Positions 49,036 to 61,660 of a DNA stretch of 64,000 bases are shown piece by piece. Each line of letters begins with the position of its first letter. Position 1 is the stretch's first letter. Where the stretch lies: assembly GCA_025331565.1 (NCBI GenBank), contig JAFREQ010000064.1:960001-1024000 (forward strand), read 5' to 3'. Under the pieces are notes generated by a model. It saw only the letters and a list, made by a program, of their open reading frames with translations. It did not search any database and was not told where the DNA came from. This DNA is from Holacanthus passer. Taxonomy: Eukaryota > Chordata > Actinopteri > Pomacanthidae. The translations under genes were made by a program, and so were the position numbers.

Positions 49036-50984
49036 CCAACATTGAATTACTGAATTTAAATATCTCGTCAGCTTCTTTGTGTTCAGTGGAAAGATGAGTG
49101 TTGAGGTGGTTTTCTTCTCAGGATATGAACAATTTAAAACCGTGATGACTGTAACTCGACGTCCTCGTAAATGAAGACGACCTCAACGATTCTTCAAGTT
49201 TAAATAAAGACTCGAAATATGAAATTTCATTAGTCTTCAGCTCTGTTCCTGTGTTTTCTGTATTTACTCCTATTCTCAGTTATTGCCATGACAGGACTCA
49301 AAGCGTGAATAAATGGATCTCATTAAGACGTTTTGTGTGTGTGTCAGAGCCTGATGTATCGTCTCTGCGCCATAGAGCTTCATTGTGTCCTGTAACTGAG
49401 CAGCTATTAACTTACTGAGTGATTAAAGACTCCAGCTTCACTGTAACAGCATCAGTCTGAAAGTTTGGAGAGTTTTTTTTTTGTTTTTTGTAAAAGTCAT
49501 TTTTAGGATCTTTCAGTAAATTTGTGCTTTTAACACAACTCATATAGTGTAACATGTAAAAGTAGAAATCCAGTGTTCAAGATAACGAGAGATAAGTGAT
49601 AAGTCAGTGGGGAAATTCACAGTCAATGGGTCAAACTGATGGAGACAAGGCAAAGGACTTCAAACACAGACTGTGAATATTGAACAGGTCATTTGAATCT
49701 GAATGAAAGTTTGAATTTCAACTCTGATCTCATCTGTTTTCTTGTACAGTTGAAGCTGATTCTCTGAAGCTGCTGTTGAACTGTTTAAAGCCTTAAAGAT
49801 GGAGTTGAAGCTTTCATGAAGTTGATATAAAAACATCCAAATTCCTGTGTAATTAGCTTAATTAAGCAGCACATTAGCAGAAACATACTGTTTTTGATGC
49901 ATTGCAGTGATTCTTGTGGTGATGATGCAGCTGAAGAGGCACGTTTGAATTTCATTTCCCCCCAAAGTCTTTCATTTATTAGGAAAATATCATCTGTTCA
50001 AATGACTCAGTGAACGTTGGATAATGTAAAATAAACACGCTTCATCTCGGCTGATGAATCTTTAATTTGCTCGGCGTGTCACGATCAATATTTGGTGGAA
50101 TAAGCTTTTTTCCTCACAGCTTTCGACTCGATCGGTTCATCAGTTTGAGCTGAAGCGTCTGCGTCTGTCAGAGAAACGTGACAGATCATTGCTGTAGTTT
50201 CCCTGCGGCGTCGACCTCACGCTCCCACACGGCAGCTGCTGGCGTTTCCCTCGCAGTCAGACGGCGGCTCATGATGTCATGAGAGGGTGTTTTGAACTGC
50301 GTACTGTCGGAGCGCGTCGCTGCGCAGTGGGAGGGTTCAGAGAGATGTCGGCTCAGCGTTCATTACTGTTTCTTTTCACCTTTTGGACTTAAATGAATGA
50401 TGATGGATGAAGGACTTTCATCAGAGAGCGCCTGTGACGCAGATGTGTAGGAGGCTGGAGTCGAATGCACAGGTGCTGAACCTCTGCACTCGTCTGCGGA
50501 GTCAACCCGAGACTGAGCTTCCTTTGGAGGCACCGTGTTGATAGAAGTATAATAACATTAAGACTCATGATGACTTCAGTCACGTCCTGATCGTTCCTCG
50601 TGCAGCACCGCTGGGATTTTCCCTTGTGTACAGAAAAGATCTCAATCTGAAGGTCAGTCTGTCGTGTGTGTATCGATCTCGCTCTTCTTCCCCAGAGGGT
50701 GAATTATTTCATATTATTTCCTCTGGCCTCGACCATATGACAAACCTTTGGCCCCACTCCTGCAAAGCTGTAAGAAAACCCTCACATTTAATTTGAGACT
50801 ATGTTAATTTAGTGTGTTGTGTCCATGTTGAAGCTTGATCTGATCCTCAGTCTGATCTGACTTCAGTTTCCTGTAGTTGTAGGTTTCAGGTGTCGTTCTC
50901 CTGCCGCCACCTTTTCATCGACCTGTGATTCACCACAGCGACACACTGTCACAAAGTCATATCAGTCACTCTCATTCTGATGAG

Positions 50985-51007
50985 CACACACACACACACA
51001 CACACAC
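50985..51007. repeat. (CA)n microsatellite
   Basis: About 11 units. Confidence 0.9.
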
Positions 51008-51701
51008 TCGGTCGCAGCCTGAAGGAGCTTCAGCTGCAGATGAATGAGTCCGGTATCGGTCAGACTGCTGAAGAAACTGAGGGCGTGAGAGAGACTGCAG
51101 CTGCCGTTCATACACGAGCGGTCACACCATCCTCTCACTCCTTTCATCCCTTCATCCTTCGCTCCTTCCTTCCCTCCATCATCCTCCATGTCATCTTTTC
51201 ACCTCCTCCTTTTCAGTATCCCTCCATTCATCCATTCATCGTGTCAATCATCTCTGTCTCTCTAATTCTCATCCGTCTGTTTCTGACTTTGCATTTTTGC
51301 CGCATTACAATTTGAAGCTTAAAATACTTTTAGTGATGAGACTGGATTTTCAAATTTTATAATTCAACTCAGCCTGTTCTTTAACAACAGTTTGAAAATC
51401 TTAAAATTCATTTGCAAAAGTTCAAACAGTTATTTGGTGTTAGCAACATTCTGCACTGATGATATTGAAGATCTGAGTAAAGGAGCTTCAATATTCGAGC
51501 CTGGAAGAAATGAAAGCGTGCACGAGGTCTGAGGAGCGAAATGAAAAGACTGAACTGATCTTGGCAACGATTCAAACTTCAGTCTTTTGGGGCGACTGAG
51601 GTCACGTCAGAGCCAGAGATCACAAACAGATTAAAGGCAACAGACTCACTTCTGTCAGAGAATCTGCAGCAGAGACAAAAGCCCCAAATGAACAAGCAGA
51701 T

Positions 51702-51703
<2 letters not shown>

Positions 51704-51735
<32 letters not shown>
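51704..51735. repeat. (CA)16 microsatellite
   Basis: Uninterrupted, followed by CAGCAGCAGCAG. Confidence 0.95.
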
Positions 51736-51737
<2 letters not shown>

Positions 51738-51859
51738 CAGCAGCAGTGGATTAGCAGTTACTGTGTACTTTTAATGTTTGTGTGTGTGGGAGGTATTAAA
51801 TGATCAGGGTTCATCAGGTCTTTTATCAATCAGCCTCACAGCACCTGCTAATCTCTCCC

Positions 51860-51884
51860 TGTGTGTGTGTGTGTGTGTGTGTGT
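51860..51884. repeat. (GT)12 microsatellite
   Basis: Uninterrupted. Confidence 0.9.
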
Positions 51885-52317
51885 TGTGTTTTATGGGTTT
51901 ATTCCTCTCTCTCTCCTCCTCGTGCCCTTTTTAATCACGTTTTTTAATTATTCCTCTCACAATCCTGATATTTTTCTTGCTGTCATTCGCAGTTCTTGCA
52001 GCTGCACAAATTAAAAGCCAAATATTCTGCTGAAGTAATGAAATAATTCAACATGTTCCCTGTTCCATGACTGTGAATATCTTTGCAATATCAGGCAGAT
52101 AAATTAATTCGTAATAAAAATTAGTTGCACGTTATTAAAGAAAAGTTGAAACAGGGTAAAACTAAAAGTAAAAATGAGGCGACAGTGTCTCAGAGAGAGT
52201 GATGGAGGGAGGGAAAGGCAGATGGAAAACTCAACTCCAGCACATTTGTTCTCTTCAGTTCAAGAGTAGAAGGCTAAAGAGGCAGATGGGCTGATGGGAA
52301 ATGTGGTCGTCAGATGG

Positions 52318-52560
52318 AGTCGAGTAGAGTTTTAATGTCCCTGAGGGGCAGTTTGGCCGTCAGTGATGGTGAGTGCAGAAAGAAAGCAGCACAAACGGCA
52401 GCCAGCGCAGTAACTCAGAACATATACATGAATGCTAATGTCACTTCTCACCAAAACCATCAGACAGAGCGCTGAAAGGAACCAGGGGGCGCTGTGTCAC
52501 ATCCACAGACACAAACAGACCAGAGCACATTCTGTTTAAAAAGCCGAGAGCTGATGGAAT
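52318..52560. mobile_element. possible interspersed repeat fragment (GTCCCTGAGGGGCA type)
   Basis: TTTTAATGTCCCTGAGGGGC then AGTTTGGCCGTC, with AAAAAGCCGAGAGCTGATGG and AATAAAAGACC further on, has the look of a degraded fish retroposon. Related to 8930-9140. Family not assigned. Confidence 0.4.
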
Positions 52561-54234
52561 AAAAGACCTCGAGTGTCTGTTTGTGTGAAGGTCAAACCCG
52601 ACACCTGAAGCAAATCAAGTGTGTGAGAAAAGGCTGCTGGGAGTCCAGGAAGACGACCTGAGCTTTCTGTGTGACGACATCATTTAAATTTACACCAGTC
52701 ACTTTACACACATCCACAAATTCTCCCAGCGAGTTTCTGTTTTTCATCACTGAGACTTTAAAACCGGCTCGACGAAAGAAACTCTTTCAACTCCACCGGG
52801 TCGTGACTCTGTTCCATATTGTGCATGAGGCCGACTCACCTGCAAACACACCTGTCTCTGTGTGTCTGACAGCCGTTTGTGTACAAGCTGAATAGAAGTG
52901 AAATGAGGAAGATGTGAGAGTGTGAGACAGAAGCGTTCACTCTGTTCACACGATCAATTAACCAACCGTCAATGTTAGAGCCCACGTCAAAATCCGACAG
53001 CCGTCTGTGAAAGGACGTCGGGCTGAATGCAATTAAAGGCTGAAGAGAAATCAATGAAGAGCTTTTTTTTTTTGTTCTCTTCCTCAAAACAGGTTTTAAC
53101 AGCGTTGTTAGATTGAACAGATGAAGAAACGTTAAAGTGAAGCAGCTGACGAGACACGTCCGTCAATCATGGATGTTTTAACACAGGATGTGATTGATGA
53201 TCGTTTGACAACGTGTGAACGTGCTGATAGTTTCTTTCTGATCGTTAATCTGCGTCTGTAGGTGTTTTGTTCTGTTGTCTGTTGTTAGCTCAAATATATT
53301 CTCTTTGTGAAGTGATTTGTTTTCTTGGTAAAATGTGCAACAGGTGCTGAGATCTTCACGGTCAAATAATCATGTGTCCTGTTTCTAAAGTGTTGATTAT
53401 CAGTGTCTCACCTCTTCAATACGTCTCCGTTTGTCGCCTCTTGAATCAAAATCGATCGATCAACATGGTGTGAATCTGCACACCAACATTTCACACAACC
53501 CTCTGAAGACCTCTGACCTGTGTGGAGACGCTCGCAGAGACCTCCAGGCCTGCTTTAACTCTCCACTGTCGCTTCTCGCACTGCAGATCAACACTAATCG
53601 CTCCTTGAACAGTAAAGTCTCTATGTGAAAAAGTTTCTCCCACCAGCCTCCGAATCCTGTTTCATGCATGAACCAGAGAGGAAAATGAGGAAAATTACAA
53701 TCTGAAAGCCATTTGGTGGTAAATCGCCGGTTGAGCCGTGTGTTTTGCTGCTCTGCTGTTTCTGTTCCCTCCTCATTTTAAAGCAGTTCTCCAGATTCCA
53801 CTAACTGCTATTCACAAAATGACGGCAGCCATTTTACTGAATAGCTCAGTCAATAAGCGCCTGGAGAAAGTCCTGCTTCCAGTAATCTCAGCAATCTTTC
53901 CCTCTTATCCGTTTCTCTGAACCTCTCGTTGCGCCGGTGGAAAAAAATACAGTGTTGCTGTAATTTTGGGATATTTTTCAGAGGAATGTTTCACAGTTAT
54001 TCATGTCGGAAGTTGATGATTGCAGAATGTGTTAAAGCTCATTATATTAAACCGTCGCTCACGCAGGCAGCCGAGTACACGCTCCCTGAAAGTATATTTT
54101 CTTTACGTGCTTATAAAGTAAGCAGAGATTTCAAATGTCCCAGGAGAAACTGGGAGTCATTAAACATTAAAGAGACGCTTCTGAGGTCAGAAGTGGAGGT
54201 GAGGACTTCCTGGTGTCATTAAAACAACTCCGCT

Positions 54235-54380
54235 TCATAAGACAAAACCATTAGGCGTCAGAGCTGGCGGCTCGGCCTCTCATTACCAAGATGGCTGCTG
54301 CCTGGTCCGTGAAGGATAAGTAGCCGTCAGAGCTGGATTACTGCAGAAAAACCCAATTACAGCCAAGAGCCTCTCAGAAG
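54235..54380. promoter_or_regulatory. candidate regulatory block with YY1-like site and duplicated 12-mer
   Basis: CGTCAGAGCTGG occurs at 54256-54267 and again at 54325-54336. Between them lies AAGATGGCTGC (54288-54298), a YY1-type core. CTGGATTACTG and CCCAATTACAG follow. The block is repeat-free otherwise. Conservation is not tested. Confidence 0.3.
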
Positions 54381-54741
54381 CGCTGAGGGATGGAAGAGTT
54401 TGTTTCTCTCTCTCTTCTTCTGTTTTACCTCTGGCAGCTGAGAGAAGCCTTGGCTGCCCTCCTCCTCTCTGAGCCGCTCATGTCACATCGCACACAGATG
54501 TATTTGAAGGAAATGTGCTTTCATACGTCTGCTGAGCTGCTGCGGCGGACGGGGCGAGCGAGGTGGGTATATAAACAGAGAGAGAGAGAGAGAGAATCCA
54601 TTAATCATTTATTTATTAAAGGCCGACCTTTAACCAGACAGCTGCGATAAAACAAAACTATTAAAAAATAATTACGTTGGAACAGCGGTCGCGCACAGGG
54701 AATCTGGTATTAGGTGAGGTTGGTACAACAAAATTAGTGGG

Positions 54742-54754
54742 AGTGTGTGTGTGC

Positions 54755-54828
<74 letters not shown>

Positions 54829-54830
54829 GT
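54742..54830. repeat. (GT)n with TATATG breaks
   Basis: Long GT array broken by two GTATATGTGT segments and CG variants. Confidence 0.95.
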
Positions 54831-56750
54831 CCAGCTGCAGAAGTCTTCATTAGTGTGGATTTTTACTCATTTCAGTTGAGATATTAAAGAAAAATGTTCA
54901 AACTGAGATAATGAGGCTTCAGTAGTTTTGGAAATCCAGATGTGCTGCATGAAGAACAATCAGGCAAAGGGTGAGTGAGCTGGAGAGGAGTAAACAGTGG
55001 GCTGATTGGTGAGCGACTGCACCTGGACAGGCGAGCCGATGAGGTGGGCGTGGCCGGCAGGTGATGTTTTCACTCATGAATTTAACCTGAACAGATTCGT
55101 CCTCAGCTCACGTCTGAACTGAGGAACTAGAAATGAGTCGTGGATTTATTGAAGAAAATTCTATTAACAAATTTAAGAAATTTTGGAAAGATTTCAATCT
55201 TCCTTTCAGATAATGAGACAATTATATTGGTGGAGTCAGATGTGACCTGAGCTGGTCGCCCGAGGGTTAACCTGCTGTCCTCTCTGTTATTCTGCCCATT
55301 TATCGCCTCACAGCTTTAATTACCTGTTCGCTCAGAAAGCAGCCGCAGCCGAGAGCTTTGCTCCTTTTTATTTTGCTCTATAAATTGGTCTTAAACTTGG
55401 CTCCGGGCTGCATTAAAAGGTCTCTTAAACTTGTCTTTGTGAAACCTGCAGATACTGAGAAACCTCTTCTTTTCTTCTCCGGCGCCTTCTTCAATCATCC
55501 CTGTCTTCCTCCTCCTTCTTGACCTCTTCCTCCTCCTCTCCGCTGCTCGTCTTCTCTTCCATTCATTTCACTTAACACCAGATCGCCTTTGAAATCTCCT
55601 TCCTCTGTTTCACATTTTGTCATTACTTCCCATAATTCCAGAGGTCATTCAGTGTCTGTATTCACTGAGAGAGTATGAGTAGCCGACTGGAAGCGACTGG
55701 ATATGAATAGACAGCGTCTGTATCAGGATCTCTATTAACTTTTCGCTGAAGATAGTCCTGAAATAATGAGAGCGAGTGCTGCAGGTGAACACAGACGTGC
55801 ATGTACTGTACATCCAGACTGTGTTATTACACGTCTACACAGTTTCCTAGTTGTTCTTGCCTCGAGGCTCGAATGAAAACTAATGAGAAGAGACTTTCCC
55901 GCTGTTGTTTGGATATTTAAACCAGGAGAAAGTTTCATCCATAGCGCTGCTCGTCTCTGTCGGAGTAATGGACTGAACAAAAGTTCGCTGAGGTCGCTGC
56001 GTGCTGCTGTGATAACCCGTTATGTCATAACGTCTCTGATTTAAATGGAAAATTATGCTAAAAATGTGATGGTGCTAAATTCATGAGCACTGAACTCATC
56101 CCTGTGTGCAGCCTCGGCTCAAAGATCCCATCATGACACGATCTCTGCGTGCTTTATAAAGCCCTGATGATCTGCACACTGACTCTCGATCAACCGTCTT
56201 TGTCTCGTTCACTCGCTCACAACAGTTTGTCTGAGTGTGAGAGGAACAGACGACAGAAAGTACAAACACACAAGTACTAAAGTACTCAAACTACTTCAAA
56301 CAAACTCTACGAAAGAAAAGTCCACAAAGAACACAATCTCACATCTTCACCAGATGGCTGAGAAATCTGCGAGTGTTAAAAGTCTTTCATGAAAGAAGTG
56401 ATGACCTGCAGACAGTCTTTAAACTCCAAAACTTCTCCACAGTTAAATCCACAAACAGACTTGAAAAGATCCTAATTTTCACATTGGCGACTGAGTCAAC
56501 GTCTCCTTGAAGTATTTCACTGTGAAATAACCAACGCGAACAACACACGTGTGTGCAGGAGTTTGATGTGTGTCACCGCTGATGTGTGCAGCTCTAAAGT
56601 CAATAAGATCAAGTTCAATCAATTTGTCGACCAACAGCTGATTTAAAATAAAATCATTACTGCTTTTACCTTTTGTGTAGGAGTTGGTTTTGAATAACAG
56701 ACCTTTCTTGTTTTTAAGTAACAATCTCAAATCTTCAGAAGCACTAATGT

Positions 56751-56751
<1 letters not shown>

Positions 56752-56791
<40 letters not shown>
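56752..56791. repeat. (CA)n microsatellite
   Basis: About 19 units with one CG break. Confidence 0.95.
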
Positions 56792-56794
<3 letters not shown>

Positions 56795-57019
56795 CTTTAC
56801 TTATGTCACTTTTGGGGAATTTACATAGACTTACATTCATTTCTTAGAGACTGACCTGAAGGACGACCTGACCTTAACCTAACAATAACCTTAACTGTTG
56901 ACCTATAAATCACAGTTTTCCAAATTGAGGACGCCACTTTTTGTCCCCAGTTGCGCCGCTGTCCCGAATCAACTGGTCTTTAGTCTAGTGTGTATCCCCA
57001 ATTTGGACATAAGCGAACC

Positions 57020-57078
57020 CACACATACACGCACACACACACACACACACACACACTCTCTCTCTCTCTCTCTCTCTC
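57020..57078. repeat. (CA)n followed by (CT)n compound array
   Basis: CA 57020-57055 directly joined to CT 57055-57078. Confidence 0.95.
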
Positions 57079-57848
57079 GTACGCCCACTCTCAGCTCTTC
57101 AGCCTATTGGTCTGTTCGAGCTCATTTCCATGCGTGGGAACAAACCATTATCATAGCACATATCACAGCGTGGACTCTCACATAATGACACACACACACG
57201 CAGCGTGTGCAGAAACATTATGTTCATGCATAAATAATGAAACGTGTCATTTCTGTCATTGTAGCTGATGTCATTAACTCTTGGAGGAGCTCACTTTTAA
57301 AGACCCTCTCGTTCCAAAGATGCTTGTTATCTACATATAATCTATACTTTGAACATCCGCATCCACAGAGCGGCTTCTCTGATTGGTGGGCAGATCGTCC
57401 ACAGACACTCGACTCTGGCAGGTCGTCACGAAGCTGAATAATTAATGGAAATATTGTGGAAACTATAATATCTAAAAGTGTAATATCTAAATCACAGGAG
57501 CTGCAACTTTATGATGGAGGTAAAATGATGTGCGTTGATCAGACTCTCTGTCAAAATAATCCCACTATGATTTTTTTTTTCTATATTGTTCATCACTGGT
57601 TCTCACAAAGGTCACATTTCACCAGGTTTCATTTCATTTCCATTTAGAATTTCAGAAAAATGGACCAGTGTGAAGCGCAAAACTATGATTAAAGGCTTTG
57701 AAGGTGTGCGTCCGTCCCTCATTTGAATCTGCAGTGCTCTTTGTGAAAGCCTTTGAAGCCGGGAAATAATACACTGTAATCATGTGTCACACTTGAGTCA
57801 GGCCGGTCTGCGTTTGGTGAACGGGACACGGCGGCGACGAGAGCGCGT

Positions 57849-57912
57849 GGAGGGTCAGCGTGATCTTCGGAGGGTCAGCGTGACCTTCGGAGGGTCAACG
57901 TGACCTTGACCT
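57849..57912. promoter_or_regulatory. triple 20-bp tandem repeat of ERE-type nuclear-receptor palindromes
   Basis: Unit GGAGGGTCAGCGTGACCTTC starts at 57849, 57869 and 57889. Each copy holds a GGTCAnnnTGACC-type palindrome. Copy 1 (57853-57865) has one mismatch (TGATC). Copies 2 (57873-57885) and 3 (57893-57905) are perfect estrogen-response-element cores with spacers GCG and ACG. The third copy runs into TGACCTTGACCT (57901-57912), whose complement AGGTCAAGGTCA contains the TCAAGGTCA extended half-site of the ERR/SF-1 type. The 20-bp step is close to two helical turns. Binding and function are inferred. Confidence 0.65.
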
Positions 57913-58937
57913 CCTGATAGAAGTGAAACTGAATCTGTAAATGAAGAGAACTGAAGCGTCACCTCGCTCCTGTCCAACATTTGTTCCGAATGCATCTGTA
58001 ACTTTTGCACGTTGTTTCTTTCGGCAGTGATTCTGAACAACACTGTTTTCTGTCAGTGTTCTCAGATAAATGAGCGTCTACTGCAGCAGTGGATGCTAAC
58101 ATTTGATTTTAAACCAGATAAAAAGCTCTCGGACTCTTATAAAGCTTATCAGATAAAATAAAGCCTCTATGACAAAATACACTGAGCTGCAAAACCTGGA
58201 GAGAGTTTAAAAGAGGAGTTTGTATTTTCCTTCATCTCTCAGGGCTTCACTTTGGTGTGATCAACCAAATACAGTTTATTTACTCCATAATCTTAGATTT
58301 AAATATGTTTTAAAGTTTGAAATTCACTGTTGCTGTGAGACGGCCTTTTCTCTGTCTTTAAAACTCCCATGTGCAGATGTGGATGTGATTACAGCAGCTA
58401 CAGGAAGTTCAGACAACACAATTAAACATTTCACTTGAGGTGAGCTTAAAAATCTTTACAGCTTTGAATAAATGTCTCATATTTACTTTGCTCTATTTCC
58501 TTTCAGCCTCATGATTCCACACAACAACTGAAAACTCACCTGAGAATACAGGATTATATTCTAATCTCCATTTTACTGTCGTTGACATCAGACCTCTGCC
58601 AAATATTCACAAGTGCTTTCTCTCTTTATCGTCTTCCTCTCCAAACCTCAAACCTCATTCTTCCAACCTTGAAAGCGGCTCACAAACTCTGTGCCAACAT
58701 TGCTTTATGCCTCGCCGTTAAACAGAAGGACAAACAGCGAGGGTGCACAGCAGAGTCCATATAACCCACATCAGACCCGGTGTGTTTAAAGATCGTCCCC
58801 CCTCCTCTTGGCCCGGTCCCACGCCGGTTTTAGCCCTCGGTGTGTATTTTTGGGGAGCGAATCGACAGAGAACATCCAGTGTCAGCACGTTCTCCTGTCT
58901 CCTCCCTGTCTGCTTTATAGACCTGCAGACTAATAAA

Positions 58938-58941
<4 letters not shown>

Positions 58942-58970
<29 letters not shown>
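58942..58970. repeat. (GA)n microsatellite
   Basis: About 14 units, followed by GGGGGCGCTGTG. Confidence 0.9.
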
Positions 58971-58972
<2 letters not shown>

Positions 58973-59173
58973 GCGCTGTGGGCCGAAGTCTGGCACAACA
59001 TCCACACTCTGCTGCAAGACTCAGACAGCTGAGTAGGAGTATGATCATGTTAAATAACCTGACTTGGATAGTCACATCTCAGTTTACAGAAAACATGACG
59101 CCGATATGTGACAGACGAACATTAATCTCCTGCTTCGACTCCTCTGGTTTCAGTCTTTCCACCAGATGTTGAA

Positions 59174-59213
59174 GCTGCTGCAGGGATTTGATCCCACTGA
59201 GCCACAACGAGTC
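59174..59213 (-). mobile_element. possible collapsed tRNA-derived SINE head
   Basis: The minus strand TGGCTCAGTGGG (59193-59204) matches the pol III A box TRGCNNAGYNGG exactly. It is followed at once by ATCAAATCCCTGCAGC, a B-box-like end, suggesting an internally deleted SINE head. It is too short for a tRNA. Confidence 0.3.
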
Positions 59214-59593
59214 TGAGTCTGAGTCTCAGTTCAGTGGTTTCAGTTCATCCTGAAGGATTTGGACGGAGTCGAGGTCTGAGCAGACCAGTCAGCTTCTTCA
59301 CACCAAACTGGAAAAAACATCTTTTTATGGAGCTGCTTTGTGCCCTGCTGCATTTATTAAAAACTCATGATGTCTATGATGAGATACGTTGTGTTTTCCA
59401 TTGAGGAGCATGAACCTGTCGGTGTGATGGGACGACTGAGAGCTGAGCTGTAGATCCGTCACACACAGGAGGCAGCGGGCGGCCAAACTGTGTCCCGACC
59501 AATCACAGGCCTCTGTAGCAGGAGTAAAACTGAGCGAGTCATTAGACGCATGTCCAGAACGATCTATCGAAACCAGCCTCACCAAAGGGCTGA

Positions 59594-59594
<1 letters not shown>

Positions 59595-59628
<34 letters not shown>
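59595..59628. repeat. (CA)17 microsatellite
   Basis: Uninterrupted. Confidence 0.95.
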
Positions 59629-60160
59629 AGCAACGTCACACCTGCACACACACTCTCTGCACTCGTACATAAAGATTAAGGAAACTAGTCAAACAAGTTT
59701 TCTGCAGCAGGAAATGAGGAAGTGGAGAAAGAAGGGAATCAAGGAAGGATAGAATGGAGGAAAGAAAAGGAAGAGCAGCTGTTACCTGAAACAAATGAGA
59801 TTAAATAATGGAGAAGCAAGAAGAGAGAGAGGAAACAACAAGATGGAGACAGGTTATTACAGAAACACGTCTTTTTCTGTTCTTCTGTCTGTTCTTTTGT
59901 TTTGGTTCTTTCTCTCTTTCCTCGTTGTTCATTGTTGGTTACTTTATCATTGCTGCCTGCTCCTTCCTTCATATCTTCCTCTCCGTCTCTCAGACAGACC
60001 TTTCATTTATGAACACTTGTACCTGTAACCACGAGCTTGAAAATGAACTCACACTCAAACCTGAACCTTGAAACCAAATCTGAACACTCAAGCAGCCTTT
60101 TGAATGTCGAAAGGTCCTCCAAGGTCCAAAATATCAAACTGGTTCTCACAAAGGTAGATG

Positions 60161-60199
60161 CACACACACACTCACACACACACACACTCACACACACAC

Positions 60200-60233
<34 letters not shown>

Positions 60234-60234
60234 C
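60161..60234. repeat. (CA)n array with CTCA breaks
   Basis: About 74 bases, four interruptions. Confidence 0.95.
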
Positions 60235-60339
60235 CAGGTCTAGGCGTTGATGATTCCCCATCATAAGGCCATAAAGCCTAAGTGGGTGATAAATATCGGC
60301 TGAGTGATGCTTAACCCGAGCCGCCTCGCTGTTTAGCCT

Positions 60340-60353
60340 GTTGCCATGGTGAT
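60340..60353 (+). promoter_or_regulatory. RFX X-box-like site
   Basis: GTTGCCATGGTGAT: a perfect left half GTTGCC, two-base spacer, right half with two mismatches. It sits at the end of a repeat-free block (60240-60360). Confidence 0.25.
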
Positions 60354-60981
60354 GGACCCCCGGTCATACTGGGATGGAGACAGAGGAGGAAGAGGAGGAG
60401 GAGGAGGAGGGAATGTTTCCACCGGGAGCGTTGATCTCTCCCTGTGTGATCCTGATTCATATTTACTTTGTCACGTCTCTGTTTTAACTAATTACTTCCT
60501 GCGTCACCTGACGTTAAAGCTTCATAACAGCTCTTAAATGTTTACTGCAAAATGAAAAGAAGCCTTCACTGCTCCATATTTTAAAAGAGTGCATTGGTTT
60601 TTATTTTGTTCTTCCACATGTGTTTCAGTTAATAACGATAAACTGTCCTTTAGTTTTAGCTCTTTATTCCTGAAGTCCTCATGTCGTGTTGGAACATTTC
60701 CATCAGAACAAGTTTTCAGTCTTTAACTTTTCATTTGGATCGTTGGTTGGACAAAAGAAACTATTCGAAGACGTTTAAAGACCATTTATCACAATTTGAC
60801 ATTCTATAGAGTAAATGATTCATTGATGGACTGTGACAAAGATCAGCAGGTGAGTTGCAGCCAGGTCTCAGATCTGTGGGTCAACATGTCTGATACCTGA
60901 ATGGATCCAAGCAGACTCACTATCACAGCAGACAAATGTGTCACATTGATTTTCCACAGCTCTGTTAGACTCATGAAAACT

Positions 60982-61039
60982 CTTCCTTCCTTCCTTCCTT
61001 CCCTCCTTCCTTCCTTCCCTCCTTCCTTCCTTCCTTCCT
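60982..61039. repeat. (CCTT)n tetranucleotide array
   Basis: TTCC units with CCCT interruptions. Confidence 0.95.
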
Positions 61040-61274
61040 GTCCTCCCTCCTGCATTGTTTCTGTTCTTCCTTAACTTACTATCCGCTCTCTCTGTTGTAC
61101 CCAAATGAAACGAGCTTCCAGCTGATCGGTTTGATATTTAGTGACAGAAACATAGAAGGAGCCTCTGGGAGGAGAATGTGTGCCTGACTGGTTGTGTGAC
61201 GGAGCTGGGACTCCAGTATAACAGATGCGTCCTGCCTGCGGAGCAGCGGAGCCACACGCTTTGTTCGGGGAATC

Positions 61275-61660
61275 AATCCTTCCTCTTAAAGGTCAACAAT
61301 AATTGCAAAAACTGTGGAGGCATGAAGGCCTAATGAATGCTTAGAGAGCTTCATAACACATCACGGCTATTATACATCAAACCACTGCAGGCCGAGGGCC
61401 CACTTATCTGCCACTCGCTCCTACGTCCACACCACACCGCCGCTGTTTTAACATTTACCGAAGCCTCTTCGGCCCCGTTCCTAAATCTTTTTTTAAAGGT
61501 TCCATGAAATAGCTCTTAATTTCTACAAGATGATGTTGGGCTGATCAGCGTGGGAGCAGGGCCACACAAGGCTTCAGCAAAAAGTGGAGTCGTCTGCAAA
61601 AAGGTTGAGCTCAACTCTGCAGCAGCACAGTCGCATGTCATCCCTCATGGGCCGATCACG
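61275..61660. promoter_or_regulatory. candidate conserved non-coding element
   Basis: Long repeat-free block. Its first part (CTTAAAGGTCAACAATAATT, GAAGGCCTAATGAATGCTTA, CACGGCTATTATACATCAAA) and its last part (GGCTTCAGCAAAAAGTGGAG) both have enhancer-like texture. Conservation is not tested. Confidence 0.3.
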
